Origin: Tillandsia leiboldiana
Taxonomy: Eukaryota > Streptophyta > Magnoliopsida > Poales > Bromeliaceae
Assembly: GCA_029204045.2 (NCBI GenBank)
Contig: JAQNDB010000120.1
Coordinates: 1-64,000, forward strand
Direction of reading: 5' to 3'
DNA length: 64,000 nucleotides
A program made the position numbers and the translations under genes. This document shows, piece by piece, positions 1 to 11,114 of this stretch. The first letter of the stretch is position 1. The number at the start of each line of letters is the position of its first letter. The notes beneath the pieces are model-generated. The model saw only the letters and a list, made by a program, of their open reading frames with translations. It made no database searches and was not told the origin of the DNA.

Positions 1-679
1 CCCCCCCCCCCCCTCGTTCGTGACGAAAAAGACATAATGAAAAACGACAAACGGCTCCCTTGTTTTCGTCGGTACCATACCGGGCAATTAGCGGACGTCC
101 TCTTCGCGTTCGTGCGGATCTTTGCGGGGAGGATCGTTCCTCTTCTCTTCCACGCCGGCCGTGGGAAGGACGAGTGTTGTTGTGGCCGCTCCTCGTCACG
201 GCTCGATATTGTACGAACGCCAAGGATGGGGGAGGCGAGGTTAGGAAAACCTAATTCCCAAGGGCCGACACTTAGACGTTTTGGCGTAGTGGATTTTGGA
301 CCCCAATTAATTTTAACCCCTCGTGTGAAAGGAAAACAAAAACGGGGTGGTTAATCCCATACCTCAAACTGATCGACTAAAATCGATCTGATTGCGGACC
401 AGAGTTCAGTCTGCCCCCGGTAATTGTGTAAGTCACCTGGGCTACGGTACCAGCTTCCGGAATTTATTCTGGGAGATCCGGGGGTCGGAATCCAAAACCG
501 ATCGCGCCGCCGGTCTCCGTTTCGCGAGCTTCATTAACCAAAAATACCGCGAGCCCTCGACCGTCTGCCCAGGAAAAACAAGGAAAAAATTACCCTCGGA
601 CCCCTATTGTCAACCGAACGGTTCAATAAAAATCAACGGAAAGCCCAGAAAGGTAAAATAAAATCCAGCGGTTATCACA
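1..679 (-). repeat. TEK1 3' LTR, 5' part only (clipped by the window)
   Basis: This stretch repeats 5990-6692 with many small indels, which suggests an old insertion. It begins on the minus strand with TGTGATAACC at 679. The purine-rich run just right of it (680-692 read on the minus strand) is the likely polypurine tract. The window opens inside a C tract matching 6005-6024. Confidence 0.88.
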
Positions 680-1990
680 CCACTCACCTCTAAAAAACGA
701 GTTTCGTCCTCGAAACTCAGACCCGATGGTGGTGAACAGGTTCGGGTAGTTCTCCCTTATTTTAGATTCCAGCTCCCATGTTGCTTCTCGCTCCTCGTGG
801 TTGCTCCAGAGTACCTTCACGTAGGGGATGGCTCGATTCCGCAGTGATTTGCTTTCCCTTGCCAGGATTCTCACGGGGGTTTCCTCGAAGCTTAGGTCTT
901 CTTTAAGGTCGAGTATGGCGACATCCAGGATATGCGATGGATCGGAGAGGTATTTACGGAGCATCGAAACGTGGAAGACGTCATGGACTCGGTCGAGGTT
1001 TGGTGGTAGGCAAGGCGGTACGCCACTCGGGCCGATGCGTTCCAAATCTCGAAAGGCCCTACAAACCGTGGGCTCGTTTCCCTTTAGCCCCGAACCGCTT
1101 GACTCCTCTGGACCGGCGAGACCCGCAAGAAAACATGCTCTCCCCACTTGGAATTCCAAGTCGCGGCGCCTTTGGTCCGCGTAGCTCTTCTGGCGACTCT
1201 GGGCGGTTAGCAGGCGCTGTCTGATGAGGCCGAACCTTCCCTTCCGTTTCCTCCACTAAGTCGGGCCCCAAGAAATTTCCGTTCTCCCAGATCGTCCCAA
1301 CAAATCGGGGATCGGCAGCGTCTTCCATATAAGGCCTCGTAGGGGCGCCCATCTGGATGCTGGCCTGGTAGCTGTTTGTTGTAGGCGAATTCCACGAGAG
1401 GTAGGTAGCGTGACCACCCGATCCCCCCAATCTAGTACACAGGCGCGGAGCAGGTCTTCGAGGGTTTGTATCACACGCTCCGACTGTCCGTCCGTCTGAG
1501 GGTGGAAGGCCGTGCTGAACTGTAGTTTGGTCCCCATGGCCCGCTGAAGGCTCTGCCAAAACTTCGAGACAAGCGCGTGTCTCTGTCCGAGGTGATCGAT
1601 GCCGGCACTCCATGTAATCTCACGATCTCGCTGATATAAGCTTGGGCTAATCGTTCCCGGGTCCAGGTCATATGAATTGGCAGAAAGTGTGCTGACTTGG
1701 TTAACCGGTCGACTACGACCCAAATTGCGTCGTGGCCTGTTGTGATCGTGGGAAGCCCGTGACAAAGTCCATCGTGATCTGATCCCACTTCCACTCCGGC
1801 ACCGGTAGAGGTTGTAGCTTCCCTGCTGGCCGCTGGTGCTCGACCTTTATCTGTTGGCACACTAGGCAATGAGCTACGTGTCGGGTGACGTCCCCCTTCA
1901 TTTTGGGCCACCAGTAGATCTGTTTGAGGTCCCTATACATCTTTGTGCCCCCTGGATGTGCCGCATAAGGGGCCCGGTGTGCCTCCGTCA
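640..1990 (-). pseudogene. TEK1 integrase with C-terminal chromodomain, frameshifted
   Basis: This is the end of pol, read in pieces from three frames. The order is: an HHCC zinc-binding domain (about 1850-1985, with the YWWPKMK segment); the integrase core with an aspartate in TMDFVTG (about 1775), a second in ITSDRD (about 1600) and the glutamate in GQSERVIQ (about 1480); then the HDVFHVSMLRKY segment; and last a chromodomain-like tail (about 740-810, VLWSNHEEREATWELE). All three DDE residues can be found. I infer at least five frameshifts, near 1988, 1750, 1575, 1395 and 1160, so no functional integrase can be made. The tail continues to the polypurine tract and into the LTR. Integrase joins element cDNA to host DNA, and chromodomains of this family are thought to steer insertion to heterochromatin. 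Confidence 0.88.
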
Positions 1991-3598
1991 AATTTCCTCC
2001 TTCAGCTCCGACGAATCCAGTACGCAGATCCGTCTGCGGAACCGTAGTGTGCCGTCGCCTTCCACTGCGAAGTCGCTCTCTTGGTCCAGGGGAATCTTGT
2101 CTCGTACGTGCTGTAAGTGCGGGTCGGTCTGCTGTCCCTCCCGGATCTTCTCAAGTAACGTCGGCTTGACCACCAAGGTTAGGAGTTGCCTAACCGTGCC
2201 TGTCGGCACCACTTCCAACTGCATTCGTGCGAACTCCGCTATTAAGTGGTTTTGCTCCGTTATTGCGCTCCTCGACGCCCCTTCTGGGCGCCCTTTCCTG
2301 CTCAAGGCGTCCGCCACCACGTTTGCCTTTCCGGGGTGGTATTGAATCGTCAAGTCGTAATCCTTTAACAACTCCAGCCACCGCCTTTGCCGCAAGTTTA
2401 ATTCTTTTTGGGTAAAGATGTACTTAAGACTTTGATGATCCGAGAAGACGTTACAGTGGACTCCAAAGAGATAGTGCCTCCACAGTTTTAGAACGAAGAC
2501 TACTGCGGCCAGCTCCAAGTCGTGTATCGGGTAGTTCTTTTCGTAGTCCTTCAGTTGCCTGGACGCGTAGGCAATCACTTTCCCCTGTTGCATCAGAACA
2601 CCACCCAGACCGATCCCCGACGCGTCGCGGTACACTTCGTAATCTTCTCCAGGTGTCGGCAGCACAAGTATCGGTGCCCTGGTTAACCTCCTTTTGAGTT
2701 CCTCAAAACTCTCCTGGCATTTGGCCGTCCATATGAACTTCTCCCCTTTTCTGGTCAGCCGATTCAAAGGGGTAGCAATCTTCGCGAAACCCTCTATGAA
2801 ACGCCGGTAATATCCTGCCAGTCCTAGGAAACTGCGGACCTCTGTCACCGTCGTCGGCGGCTGCCAGTCGACCACGGACTCCACCTTCTTCGGATCCACG
2901 GCGACTCCCTGCGCCGAGATCACATGTCCTAGGAAGCCGACTTCGCGTAGCCAGAACTCACACTTCTTGAGTTTAGCGAACAGCTCCTGCTCTCTGAGAG
3001 TTTGGAGGATCGTTTGCAAGTGGTCCTCGTGTTCCTTGTCGGTAGCGGAATAGATCAGGAGGTCGTCGATGAAAACCACCACGAACCGATCCAGGAAGGG
3101 TCTGAAGATCCGGTTCATCATGTCCATGAAGACTGCGGGGGCGTTCGTGAGTCCGAAAGGCATAACCGTGAACTCGTAGTGGCCATACCGGGTCCGGAAA
3201 GCAGTCTTCGGGATGTCCTTGTCCCGAACCCGGAGTTGGTGGTTCAGGTCATCCTCCAACTTTTTCTTGACACTGTTGGTGAAGAAGGCCCCGAACAGTT
3301 CCTTCTTGAAGGTTGTCCAGGACGGAAGTGTGGTACCCTTAGCAGGATCGGGACGTACCGTCTTCCACCACAAGCGGGCGCTCCCCTCCAGGCAGTGGAC
3401 CGCTAGGGGAACCCGCTCGTTATCCTCCATGAGTAGGTCTTCGAAGAGTTTCTCCATCGACCCCACCCATTTCTCGACGACCCACGGATCAGTCGTGTCC
3501 CCTTCGAACGTGGGTGGGTCGTATTTCTTGAAGTCTTTCAGGTTGGCCCGCACCCGATCCCGCTCGGTCATCGCACCCGTCCCCTTTCGGTCACTCAC
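1988..3598 (-). pseudogene. TEK1 gag fused in frame to truncated RT-RNase H
   Basis: This is an open frame of 536 codons. Residues 1-115 are the N-terminal half of a Ty3-type gag (RVRANLKDFKKYDPPTFEG, then WWKTVRP). Near residue 118 (about 3245) the frame passes directly into RT at HQLRVRDKDIPKTAF, followed by FTVMPFGLTNAPAVF, the catalytic FIDD box, and an RNase H domain (VYRDASGIGLGGVL to VVADALSRKGR). The rest of gag, its zinc knuckle, the protease and RT motif A with its aspartate are missing, so RT activity is not expected. The frame ends at a TGA where a one-base deletion separates it from integrase. An internal deletion that happens to keep the frame is the simplest explanation; a deliberate non-autonomous fusion protein is the alternative. 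Confidence 0.88.
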
Positions 3599-3693
3599 GT
3601 TCTACAGTCCTATGCCCTACCCATTTCATTCATATGTAGGCAAGTGAGGGTTGTCTACGGATGTCGGCACTAACTGTTGTGATTGAAAGAACT

Positions 3694-3704
3694 CTCTGAT
3701 ACCA
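3694..3704 (-). promoter_or_regulatory. TEK1 primer-binding site (initiator-Met tRNA)
   Basis: The minus strand reads TGGTATCAGAG, complementary to the 3' end of plant initiator-Met tRNA, seven bases inside the 5' LTR end. It fixes the element's orientation and the LTR boundary at 3712. Confidence 0.85.
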
Positions 3705-5282
3705 TTTGATCTGTCACGCCCCGGGGGTTTGTTTTAGCGGGAACGATTCATCAAAGTCGAATATTTGACGTGTAAATTTTTTTGTTTAAAAGAGAACCCC
3801 TCTTCCCCGGCACGTGCCCAGACCCGCCACACATACAGGGTCACTCTGCAACCGGACAGAGTCTCCCCTGTACGTGCACGGCGTAGCGTTCAGTACATGT
3901 TCCAACATACACAGCCAATCAATCACAACAATCGTTCACAACCAACCAGCATTCTAAACTACTAAAAGAAGAACATATGGCCGATCAGTTTGGAAAGGAT
4001 AAATCCATAGTTTTGAAAGAGCGCCTACCCGGCGCTTACGTTTTTGAAAGCTAGTTTCGAAGTCAGCATAAATCCACAAGGTTTGAAAGCGGTGCCCACC
4101 CGACACCAAGTTTTGAAATCCCTTTCGCAATCCATAAATCCACAGGGTTTTGAAACCAGTGCCCACACGGCACTTAGATTTTAAAAACGGTTTTCGCAAT
4201 CCTTTCTTTGGCTTCTGCCTTTTTGATTTTTAAATGGCCGATAGAAATAAAAGGGAAAGTAATGCACAAGGGGCACTAAATGCAACCCGTACCGACATCC
4301 ACGCCGACCCCACGAGGGTATCGCGAACCTCTCACATAACTACAATGCAATGAAAAGCGAGAATAAAGGAAGAAATACAGTCCAGGGTCCCCAGCGACCC
4401 AGCTGCTCCTGTCCCGTCCTCACCACCGCCTACCTCTCCCCCCGTCCGAACCCTGTCACGAAGTGGGATGTCAGTGACGCAAAAATAGTAGTGCAGGAGA
4501 ACATAGTAAAACAAACCGTGAAGACCACCGGAGCAACCACCCTCCTAAGGAGGAAAAGCAACCTGTACACCTGCATCCAGTAATACCCGGACACGTCGGA
4601 CAGCTAAACCGACGGCCCATACCGTACCTGCAGAAACCCGACCACGCCGGACAACTAAACCGACGGGTCGCACCGCTCGCACCTCGGCGCCTCAACCCCA
4701 CCACTAATAAGGGGCCCCACTACGTCACCTCGTGGGTATACACGGGTCATAGACCACTTTTCCGGAAAAGCGCACCCTTTGCGGTGGCCAAACCGCGGGT
4801 GCGCGTGTGGCAACCTCGAGCCAAGTAACCGTAACCACCATCATGTCAGCATCATAATATAAATAACAAGAGTAATGAGGTAAAGTGCATAATCGAAAGC
4901 AAGGTAATAATACGCGCACTCGAAGGTGGCCCGCTGACATATAATGGTTAAAAAGAGAACAACCGTCGGTAACCGACGCTAAACACTATAGAGAACCCAC
5001 TAACATGCATAAGCTATCGCCCATCATTATTTAACCCCAGTACACTTAGAATAGACCCCATCCAATATGATAGAATTTAGAGGCTAGGAATAAAGTAAAA
5101 ACAACCCACCTGTCGCTAGTAGGAAAACCACGCTCGGCTCCCCGCGTTCCGGCGCGCTCCCCGAAGCTGCAAAACGGGACCCCCGGGCGGGGAGGTCAAG
5201 AACCTTTAAACGCGAAGTAAGGAAAAGCCCCAACACCAGCCGGCCCCCGACGGCAGCGACCAAACCCCCCACGCGCCGCCGT

Positions 5283-5960
5283 GCTGCCCGCGCGGCGCCT
5301 CGCATGTGCGGGCTGCCCCGCGGCTGCCCCGCATGCGGGTGCCCCTCGCGGCGCCCCCGCATGCGCGTGCTGCCCCGCGCGGTGCCCCCGCATGCGCGGG
5401 CTGCCCCGCGCGGCGCCCCGCATGCGGGTGCCCCGCACGGCACCCCCGCATGCGCGGGCTGCACCGCGCGGTGCCCCCGCATGCGCGGGCTGCCCCGCGC
5501 GGCGCCCCGCATGCGGGTGCCCCGCACGGCACCCCCCGCATGCGCGGGCTGCACCGCGCGGTGCCCCCGCATGCGCCGGCTGCCCCGCGCGGCGCCCCGC
5601 ATGCGGGTGCCCCGCACGGCACCCCCGCATGCGCGGGGCTGCACCGCGCGGTGCCCCCGCATGCGCGGGCTGCCCCGCACGGCGCCCCGCATGCGGGTGC
5701 CCCGCACGGCACCCCCGCATGCGCGGGCTGTACCGCGCGGTGCCCCCCCCGCATGCGCGGGCAGCCCCGCGCGGCGCCCCGCATGCGGGTGCCCCGCACG
5801 GCGCCCACGCATGCGCGGGCTGCCCCGCGCGGCGCCCCGCATGCGGGTGCCCCGCACGGCACCCCCGCATGCGCGGGCTGTACCGCGCGGTGCCCCGCAT
5901 GCGGGTGCCCCGCGCGGCGCCCCCGCATGCGCGGGTTGCCCCGCGTTGCGCTCCGCGTGC
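5283..5960. repeat. GC-rich minisatellite inside the TEK1 LTR
   Basis: About 680 bp of tandem repeats. Modules of 31, 31 and 28 bp, each built on GCATGC with CGCGCGG-type half-palindromes, combine into a roughly 90-bp higher-order unit. The marker GCATGCGGGTGCC recurs near 5331, 5419, 5510, 5600, 5689, 5780, 5839 and 5897. All six frames are open for hundreds of codons because of composition and period, so the long frames here are not genes. Confidence 0.92.
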
Positions 5961-6004
5961 GGTGGCACGCCCCTCTCCTTCCATCTCCGACGAAATCAAG
6001 GAAA

Positions 6005-6024
6005 CCCCCCCCCCCCCCCCCCCC
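6005..6024. repeat. Run of 20 C (G on the element sense strand)
   Basis: Twenty consecutive C residues in the TEK1 LTR. The other LTR copy opens the window with at least 13 C, so the tract belonged to the parental LTR. Confidence 0.95.
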
Positions 6025-6692
6025 TCGTTCGTGACGAGAAAAGACAAGAAATGAAAACGACAACACGGCTCACCTTGTTTTCATCGGTACCGGGCGAATG
6101 AGAGGGATCGTCCTCTTCGCGTTCGTCGGATCTTTGCGGGGAGGCGATCGATCTCTTCTCTTCCACGCCGGCCGATGGGAAGGACGAGGGTTTTGGGGAA
6201 CCGCTCCTCGTCCACGCTCGGATATTGTACGCCAAGGAGGGGGGAGGCGAGGTTTAGGAAAACCTAATTCCCAAGGCCGACTACTTAGACGTTTTGGGCG
6301 TAGTGGATTTTGGACCCCAAATTAATTTTAACCCCTCGTGTGAAAGGAAAACAAAAACGGGGTGGTTTAATCCCATACCTCAAACTGATCGACTAAAATC
6401 GATCTGATTGCGGACCAGAGTTCAGCCTGCCCCCGGTAATTGTGTAAGTCACCTGGGCTACGGTACCAGCTTCCGGAATTTATTCTGGGAGATCCGGGGG
6501 TCGGAATCCAAAACCGATCGCGCCGCCGGTCTCCGTTTCGCGAGCTTCATTAACCAAAAATACCCGCGAGCCCCGACCGTCTGCCCAGAAAACAAGGAAA
6601 AAATTACCCTCGGACCCCTATTGTCAACCGAACGGTTCAATAAAAATCAACGGAAAGCCCAGAAAGGTAAAATAAAATCCGCGGTTATCACA

Positions 6693-8496
6693 AGTGCTCA
6701 AATGACACTATTAGTTAAATAATTAGAGGTTTTAAAATGGATCTGGGGTTTAAGTTGTGATTAGTGAATTCGAGGTTGATCAATATGTTTGATTCAGGTC
6801 TGTCCAGTTTGCATCTGGTTCTGAGCATACAGTCGATTCAGTCTTGTCGCCTGCGATTTGACAGGTGGGTTTATCTTCGGTCCGGGCTTTATCATTTCGG
6901 CCCTCTGTGTACGGTATTGGTTGGACCCCTATTTTTGGTAGCTTAAATATTACTTTGAGCCTGCCTTCCTTTCGATTCAGTTTATACTGCTTCATGCCTG
7001 AGTTATAACTTTTATCAGTTATCTGTTGCTTTACATAGTGCTTCCAGTATTTCATATCATTATTCTGGACATTGCCATGCCTGATTGGTCATTTGCTAGG
7101 TTATATACCTGATTATCAGTACATCCTGATTATATCTGATCCATGATATTTAGTTGCTGCTTATTCTTGCATATGAGTTGAGACTCAGTTGATTCTGATA
7201 TTGCATCCTTGATTGGATTGTGTTGAGCTTGCTTTTCTGTTGATCAAATATTACACTGCTGAACACATAATTTTAATCAACTAATGTTTTACTGAACGTC
7301 GAAGGGTCGCCTGAGTCTGTTCTTGTTTGATAGGACAAAGGCATTGCTCTTCGAAGTTTGGGCCTAAAACCTGTTTTCAAACTAGTTTCCGCAAAAATAT
7401 GTGTTTAGTTTTGTATGTTTGGTTGGTCTGTATGATTGAGTTGAGATTTGCTGTTGATCTTATGTTGAGTTGAGATTTGCCTTTGATCTTGCATATGAGT
7501 TGAGATTGAGTTGATTAGTTACTGATCATTCCTGCATGAAAGTTGAGATTCAGTTGATTGCATTCCAGTGGGGATTTCCCGGCTTATTGCCGATTACCCG
7601 GTCAGTGGACCGTGAGTTTGAGCATTTGCATTTGATCGCCTGCACCGTTGTACTTCACGAACATTGCCGGGGTCGTGCCCCGTGGAAATGTTCTTTACCG
7701 GTAAAGTGGTTAGCAATAGCGACCCGTGACCCCTTTGTGGAGGGAAACGTCAACCCGGTGGTGCCAGCTGGGCAAATTCGCCTGAGGTTTGTGGAACCAA
7801 TATGGTGGCTTGTGATTGGATAATTTGATATATCCTCTATTTGATGCATATGTTGCTTTTAGACTGCTTTGGTCTTATCTCATGATTCCTGATTCTGTTG
7901 TCAGCATATTCATTGTTTGATGCCTGTCTATACAGTTATTCAGCATGCTCGGTTCATTATATTCCTGTCATGATTATACATATTCCTGTTGATTATTCAT
8001 TCGCTTCATAATCATGCTTACCTAATGTGATTATTACTATCCTCTAGTATTGTATACCAGTAGGTACGATCTGCTATTTCTCGGCTCGTCATGCCCCCTG
8101 GGATACACTCCGGTGTGTCTCACACCCTCGGGTGACTGTTTTTCAGGTCGAGCGGGTGTTGGGATGTCGGGACGAATTGGAGAGGTATCGATATAGAGGT
8201 TGACCCTGGACAACCGAAAAGTTATGTAATAGATGTTTGAGAGAAAGGATTTTGTATTTCAGTTGTATATTTGTAAAGATAGTTGTAAGGTTTTCTTGTA
8301 ATATTATTTGTAGTACGTAGTTAGTACTCTGATGTTGTTGCTAAGCTAGCCGTGCATATATAGAAAAGGCTCAATTCCAAAGGGGATTGGGACTCTTCTA
8401 TATATGTGGCGGTCTGTCATTGCCCTGGCTGTTTTTGCAACTCTGATTAAAAAAAAAAAAAAAATTATACACTGGTTTTTGAACTCGGGGCGTGAC
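6693..8496 (+). mobile_element. GYP-Y, 3' part of a Ty3/gypsy-type LTR
   Basis: The right end is CGGGGCGTGACA at 8496, the same terminus as the other gypsy LTRs here. It falls abruptly inside CopG1 gag at a run of five C (8497-8501) that is the likely target-site copy. No primer site or coding region follows, so this is a solo LTR or the 3' LTR of an element continuing left of the window. TEK1 interrupts it at 6692. I see no credible gene; the sequence is AT-rich with an A tract at about 8449-8464. Confidence 0.7.
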
Positions 8497-9686
8497 ACCC
8501 CCTCACTTGATGACTCTCCGTTGGATGTTGATGTTTCATGCAAAATCAAAGGAATAGAGTCAGTGATTAAAGATGATAAACAAACATTAGAAGAGGGAAT
8601 TTGAGAAGCATGTAAGGCAACGACTTTTTCCCCTTTACTTGAGGTCGATTCATTAGAAGTAGAATCGTCCCAAGTTTTCGCTTGCAAAGCCTTCTTTTTA
8701 TATGATTTCGGAGAAGGACATTCCGTTGAAAAATGGTCGTAGCCTTTGCATCTATAGCATTGGATTTCCCCTTCGAAATCATCTTTTTCTTTTTCTTTAG
8801 AAGGTTTTGCAAAGCTTTTGAGGTTAGAGGATTTAGAACCCGATGATCCTTTAGAAGGTTTCGTGGATGAAGATCCATCGGTTCGATTCTTCCAAAACTT
8901 CCGACGAAATTTCTTTGTGATCCGCGCCAATTGTTCTTCAAAATCGGCAAAAGAGATTTCATCGTCGGAACTCGATTTGCTATCTTCTTCCTTTGTTGAT
9001 TTGAATGCAATACCTGTAAGCTTAGAAGAAGGCTTGGAAGAAACTTGATTAGTAGGAAAAGTCATTTCATAAGTTTGCAAAGCGCCTACTAATTCCTCTA
9101 CACTCATCTCATCCGGATGACTAATGGTTTCAATGGCGGTAACCTTTGCCCTAAACCGTTCCGGAAGAGTCCGAAGTATCTTTCTTACAATTCTCGACTC
9201 CGGGATCTTTTCTCCTAAATTAGCACAAGTATTGATTACATCTTGAAGTCTAGTGTAATAATCTGTAAACAATTCAAGCTCTTCCATATGAATAGAGTCA
9301 AATTGACTTGTAAGCATCTGGAGCTTTTGAATTTTTACAAGATTAGTACCCTCATGAGTAATTTTGAGAATATCCCAAATTTCCTTCGCGGTTTCACACG
9401 CGGAAATTCGTGTGAACTCAGTTGAGGAAAGAGAATTAAATAAAGCGTTCATACCTTTCCCATTGTAAGAAGATCTTTCAAATTCCTCTTTGGACCATCT
9501 AGAGCGAGGTTTTGGGGTAGTAGAATTTCCAACTTCCTCAACAGGATGCACCCAACCGTATTCCACGGATTGCCATACCCGCTCATCAATTGCGATGAGA
9601 AAAGCTCTCATCCGTACTTTCCAATAAGCATAATTAGTCCCATCAAAAAGAGGAGGTCTATAAATATTACCACTTTCACCCGACAT
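8497..9686 (-). pseudogene. CopG1 gag, truncated at its C terminus by GYP-Y
   Basis: The frame starts at ATG 9686, just after the primer site, and stays open to the GYP-Y insertion after about 395 codons. It has the N-terminal GNIYRPPLFDGTNYAYWKVRM segment, a UBN2-type gag core and an intact first zinc knuckle (CYRCKGYDHFSTEC, CX2CX4HX4C). The coiled coil and second knuckle present in CopG2-G4 are lost. The open frame continues into GYP-Y, but those residues are foreign. Gag would coat the RNA and form the particle. Confidence 0.9.
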
Positions 9687-9706
9687 GATAGATAAACCTA
9701 AAACCC

Positions 9707-9718
9707 GCTGTGATACCA
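9707..9718 (-). promoter_or_regulatory. CopG1 primer-binding site
   Basis: The minus strand reads TGGTATCACAGC, one mismatch from the initiator-Met complement TGGTATCAGAGC, two bases from the LTR end at 9721. Confidence 0.85.
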
Positions 9719-10134
9719 ATTGTTGGTTTTTGGGGATCCACAAGGATCTAAATAGGTACTATCAAACAACTAGAGGGAGGGTGAATAGGTGTAATACTTA
9801 TAAAACCAATCTCAGTGCAAAATAAAAACCAATGCGAAAAATAAAAATAGCACACCGAGATATACGTGGAAATTCCATTCCAGGAGAAAAACCACGGGAC
9901 CAACACGCAATAACAATCCACTAAGAAAAGAAGAATAACAAGGTGATTACCGACTCCACGGACTCAAACCCCTTCTTCAACTTCTTCGGACCTTGCGCTC
10001 ACCGATTGGATGTCCACGCAATAACAATCCACTAAGAAAAGAAGAATAACAAGGTGTTTACCATCTCCACGGATTTAACCCCTCCTTCAACTTCTTCGGA
10101 CCTTGCGCTCCAACGATTGCACGTCCACTGCACA

Positions 10135-10237
10135 CGTTCGAATCCACGAACGCCACTCGAATCCACGAGCACACGTTTCGAATCCACGAAACGCCTTTAG
10201 CACACCGAATCCACGATGCCACGTCGAATCCACGACG
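10135..10237 (-). ncRNA. Leader hairpin array, CopG1
   Basis: Five tandem units, each with sense loop TGGATT closed by G-C and flanked by self-complementary arms (arm examples CGTTCG/CGAACG, CTCG/CGAG, CGTTTCG/CGAAACG, CGTCG/CGACG). It lies about 250 bp after the TATA box, so it should be in the transcribed leader. The structure is predicted, not shown. Confidence 0.7.
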
Positions 10238-10563
10238 CAAACTCAGCCGGTAAGAATATTGGCTTCGATGGTGATCCTTTGCTTAGATTATCAATGAAGA
10301 TCCATGGGAAAAATCTCTAAGCAAAGATTAGATCAATTCGACAAAAGATATGTTCTTGAAAGAACCGTCGAATTGACCTAAAAGAGGCTATAAAGAAGAA
10401 CGATAAAAACCTAGCCTCTAGGGTTGCTCTCAAGTGTTTTATCAATTGATCGGCCGTGCTCCCCACATTTTTGAGAAACCCTAAATGTCTATTTATAGTT
10501 TAGAAACCTTTGGAAAGAGATAAGAATCAAAAACTTACCTTATCTGGAAATTTTCAGGACGGC

Positions 10564-10785
10564 GATCCGGATCGGATTTACTGTGATCCGGATCGTCGTA
10601 ACGAGTCAGGCTATTCCAGAAAAATAGGGTTCGGGATCTGGATTGAAATGCCCGATCCGGATCATTCATATATTCCAGCAAAAACCCATGTTCGGGATCC
10701 GGATCGAAATGACCTTTGATCCGGATCGGATTTGCCAATGAACAAGCACCCTTCGGGATCCGGATTGGACTGTCTGATCCGGATC
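10564..10785 (-). promoter_or_regulatory. U3 array of GATCCGGATC palindromes, CopG1
   Basis: About eight perfect or one-off copies of the 10-bp palindrome GATCCGGATC stand in pairs upstream of the TATA box. The position fits a U3 enhancer, but the factor is unknown. Confidence 0.7.
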
Positions 10786-11114
10786 CTGAACATGTCCCAT
10801 GTCCAGTTTTTGATTTTTATGCAATTAAAAATTCATCCAAGTGTTTCTACACTATAAGAAAGTATTCGGATCACCAAAATTATTTAGTTAACCATACCTG
10901 ATCCTTTTGAATACTTTCTTCTTGAGATTGATGTAACTGATCCACAATTCTTCAACTTCAATCTTCAAGACTCAAGACACTGAGTGTCAACTTGAGCTCT
11001 TGTTGAATCTTCTCTAAGTCTTTGATTGCTGATTGACAATTTGATCCCTTTAAGACTCCGACTCAACTCACTGACTTGACTCACGAAATATGCCAACACC
11101 AAAATGCCGTAACA

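Larger units (their letters stand above)
1..6692 (-). mobile_element. TEK1, decayed Tekay-type Ty3/gypsy chromovirus (left end outside window)
   Basis: Two copies of one LTR (1-679 and 3712-6692) flank, on the minus strand, a primer site, gag, RT, RNase H, integrase and a chromodomain-like C terminus in Ty3/gypsy order. The chromodomain and the pol tail resemble the Tekay/Del clade (inference). Gag is fused to RT across a deletion and integrase is broken by several frameshifts, so the copy cannot act alone. The element starts TGTGATAACC and ends GGCGTGACA. Bases 6693-6697 (AGTGC) should be one target-site copy; the other lies left of the window. It sits inside GYP-Y. Confidence 0.9.
3712..6692 (-). 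repeat. TEK1 5' LTR, 2,981 bp
   Basis: The LTR runs from TGTGATAACC (6692) to GGCGTGACA (3712) on the minus strand. It includes a GC-rich minisatellite (5283-5960) and a 20-base C tract (6005-6024). The 3712-5280 part has no coding potential I recognise. I could not place a TATA box with confidence. Confidence 0.88.
8497..11114 (-). mobile_element. CopG1, gag-only copia element, 3' half cut off by GYP-Y
   Basis: A minus-strand element with its 5' LTR at 9721-11114, a primer site and gag up to the GYP-Y junction. The sequence resuming at 11115 is pol of CopS2, so CopG1 inserted there; TCTCT (11115-11119) should be one target-site copy. Its LTR is 1,394 bp, the same length as both CopG3 LTRs. 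Confidence 0.88.
9721..11114 (-). repeat. CopG1 5' LTR, 1,394 bp
   Basis: It starts TGTTACGGCATTTTGG at 11114 and ends AAAACCAACA at 9721 on the minus strand. In order it holds a GATCCGGATC array (10564-10785), a TATA box (CTATAAATAG, 10489-10498), the hairpin array (10135-10237) and a roughly 110-bp tandem duplication in U5 (about 9915-10110). Confidence 0.93.

Noticed and set aside
5084..6101. Several overlapping Ala/Arg/Pro-rich open frames of 240-294 codons on both strands
   Set aside because: They exist in all frames of a GC-rich minisatellite; composition and period explain them.
7536..7823. 95-codon frame in GYP-Y
   Set aside because: No recognisable domain, inside an LTR fragment, length within chance.
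10135..10785. CRISPR-like look of regularly spaced short repeats (AATCCA cores, GATCCGGATC)
   Set aside because: Plant LTR context, no Cas genes, spacing too short and irregular, and flanks are self-complementary rather than unique spacers.
11090..11114. ATG opening the CopS2 pol fragment
   Set aside because: It belongs to the CopG1 LTR; the open frame across the junction is accidental.
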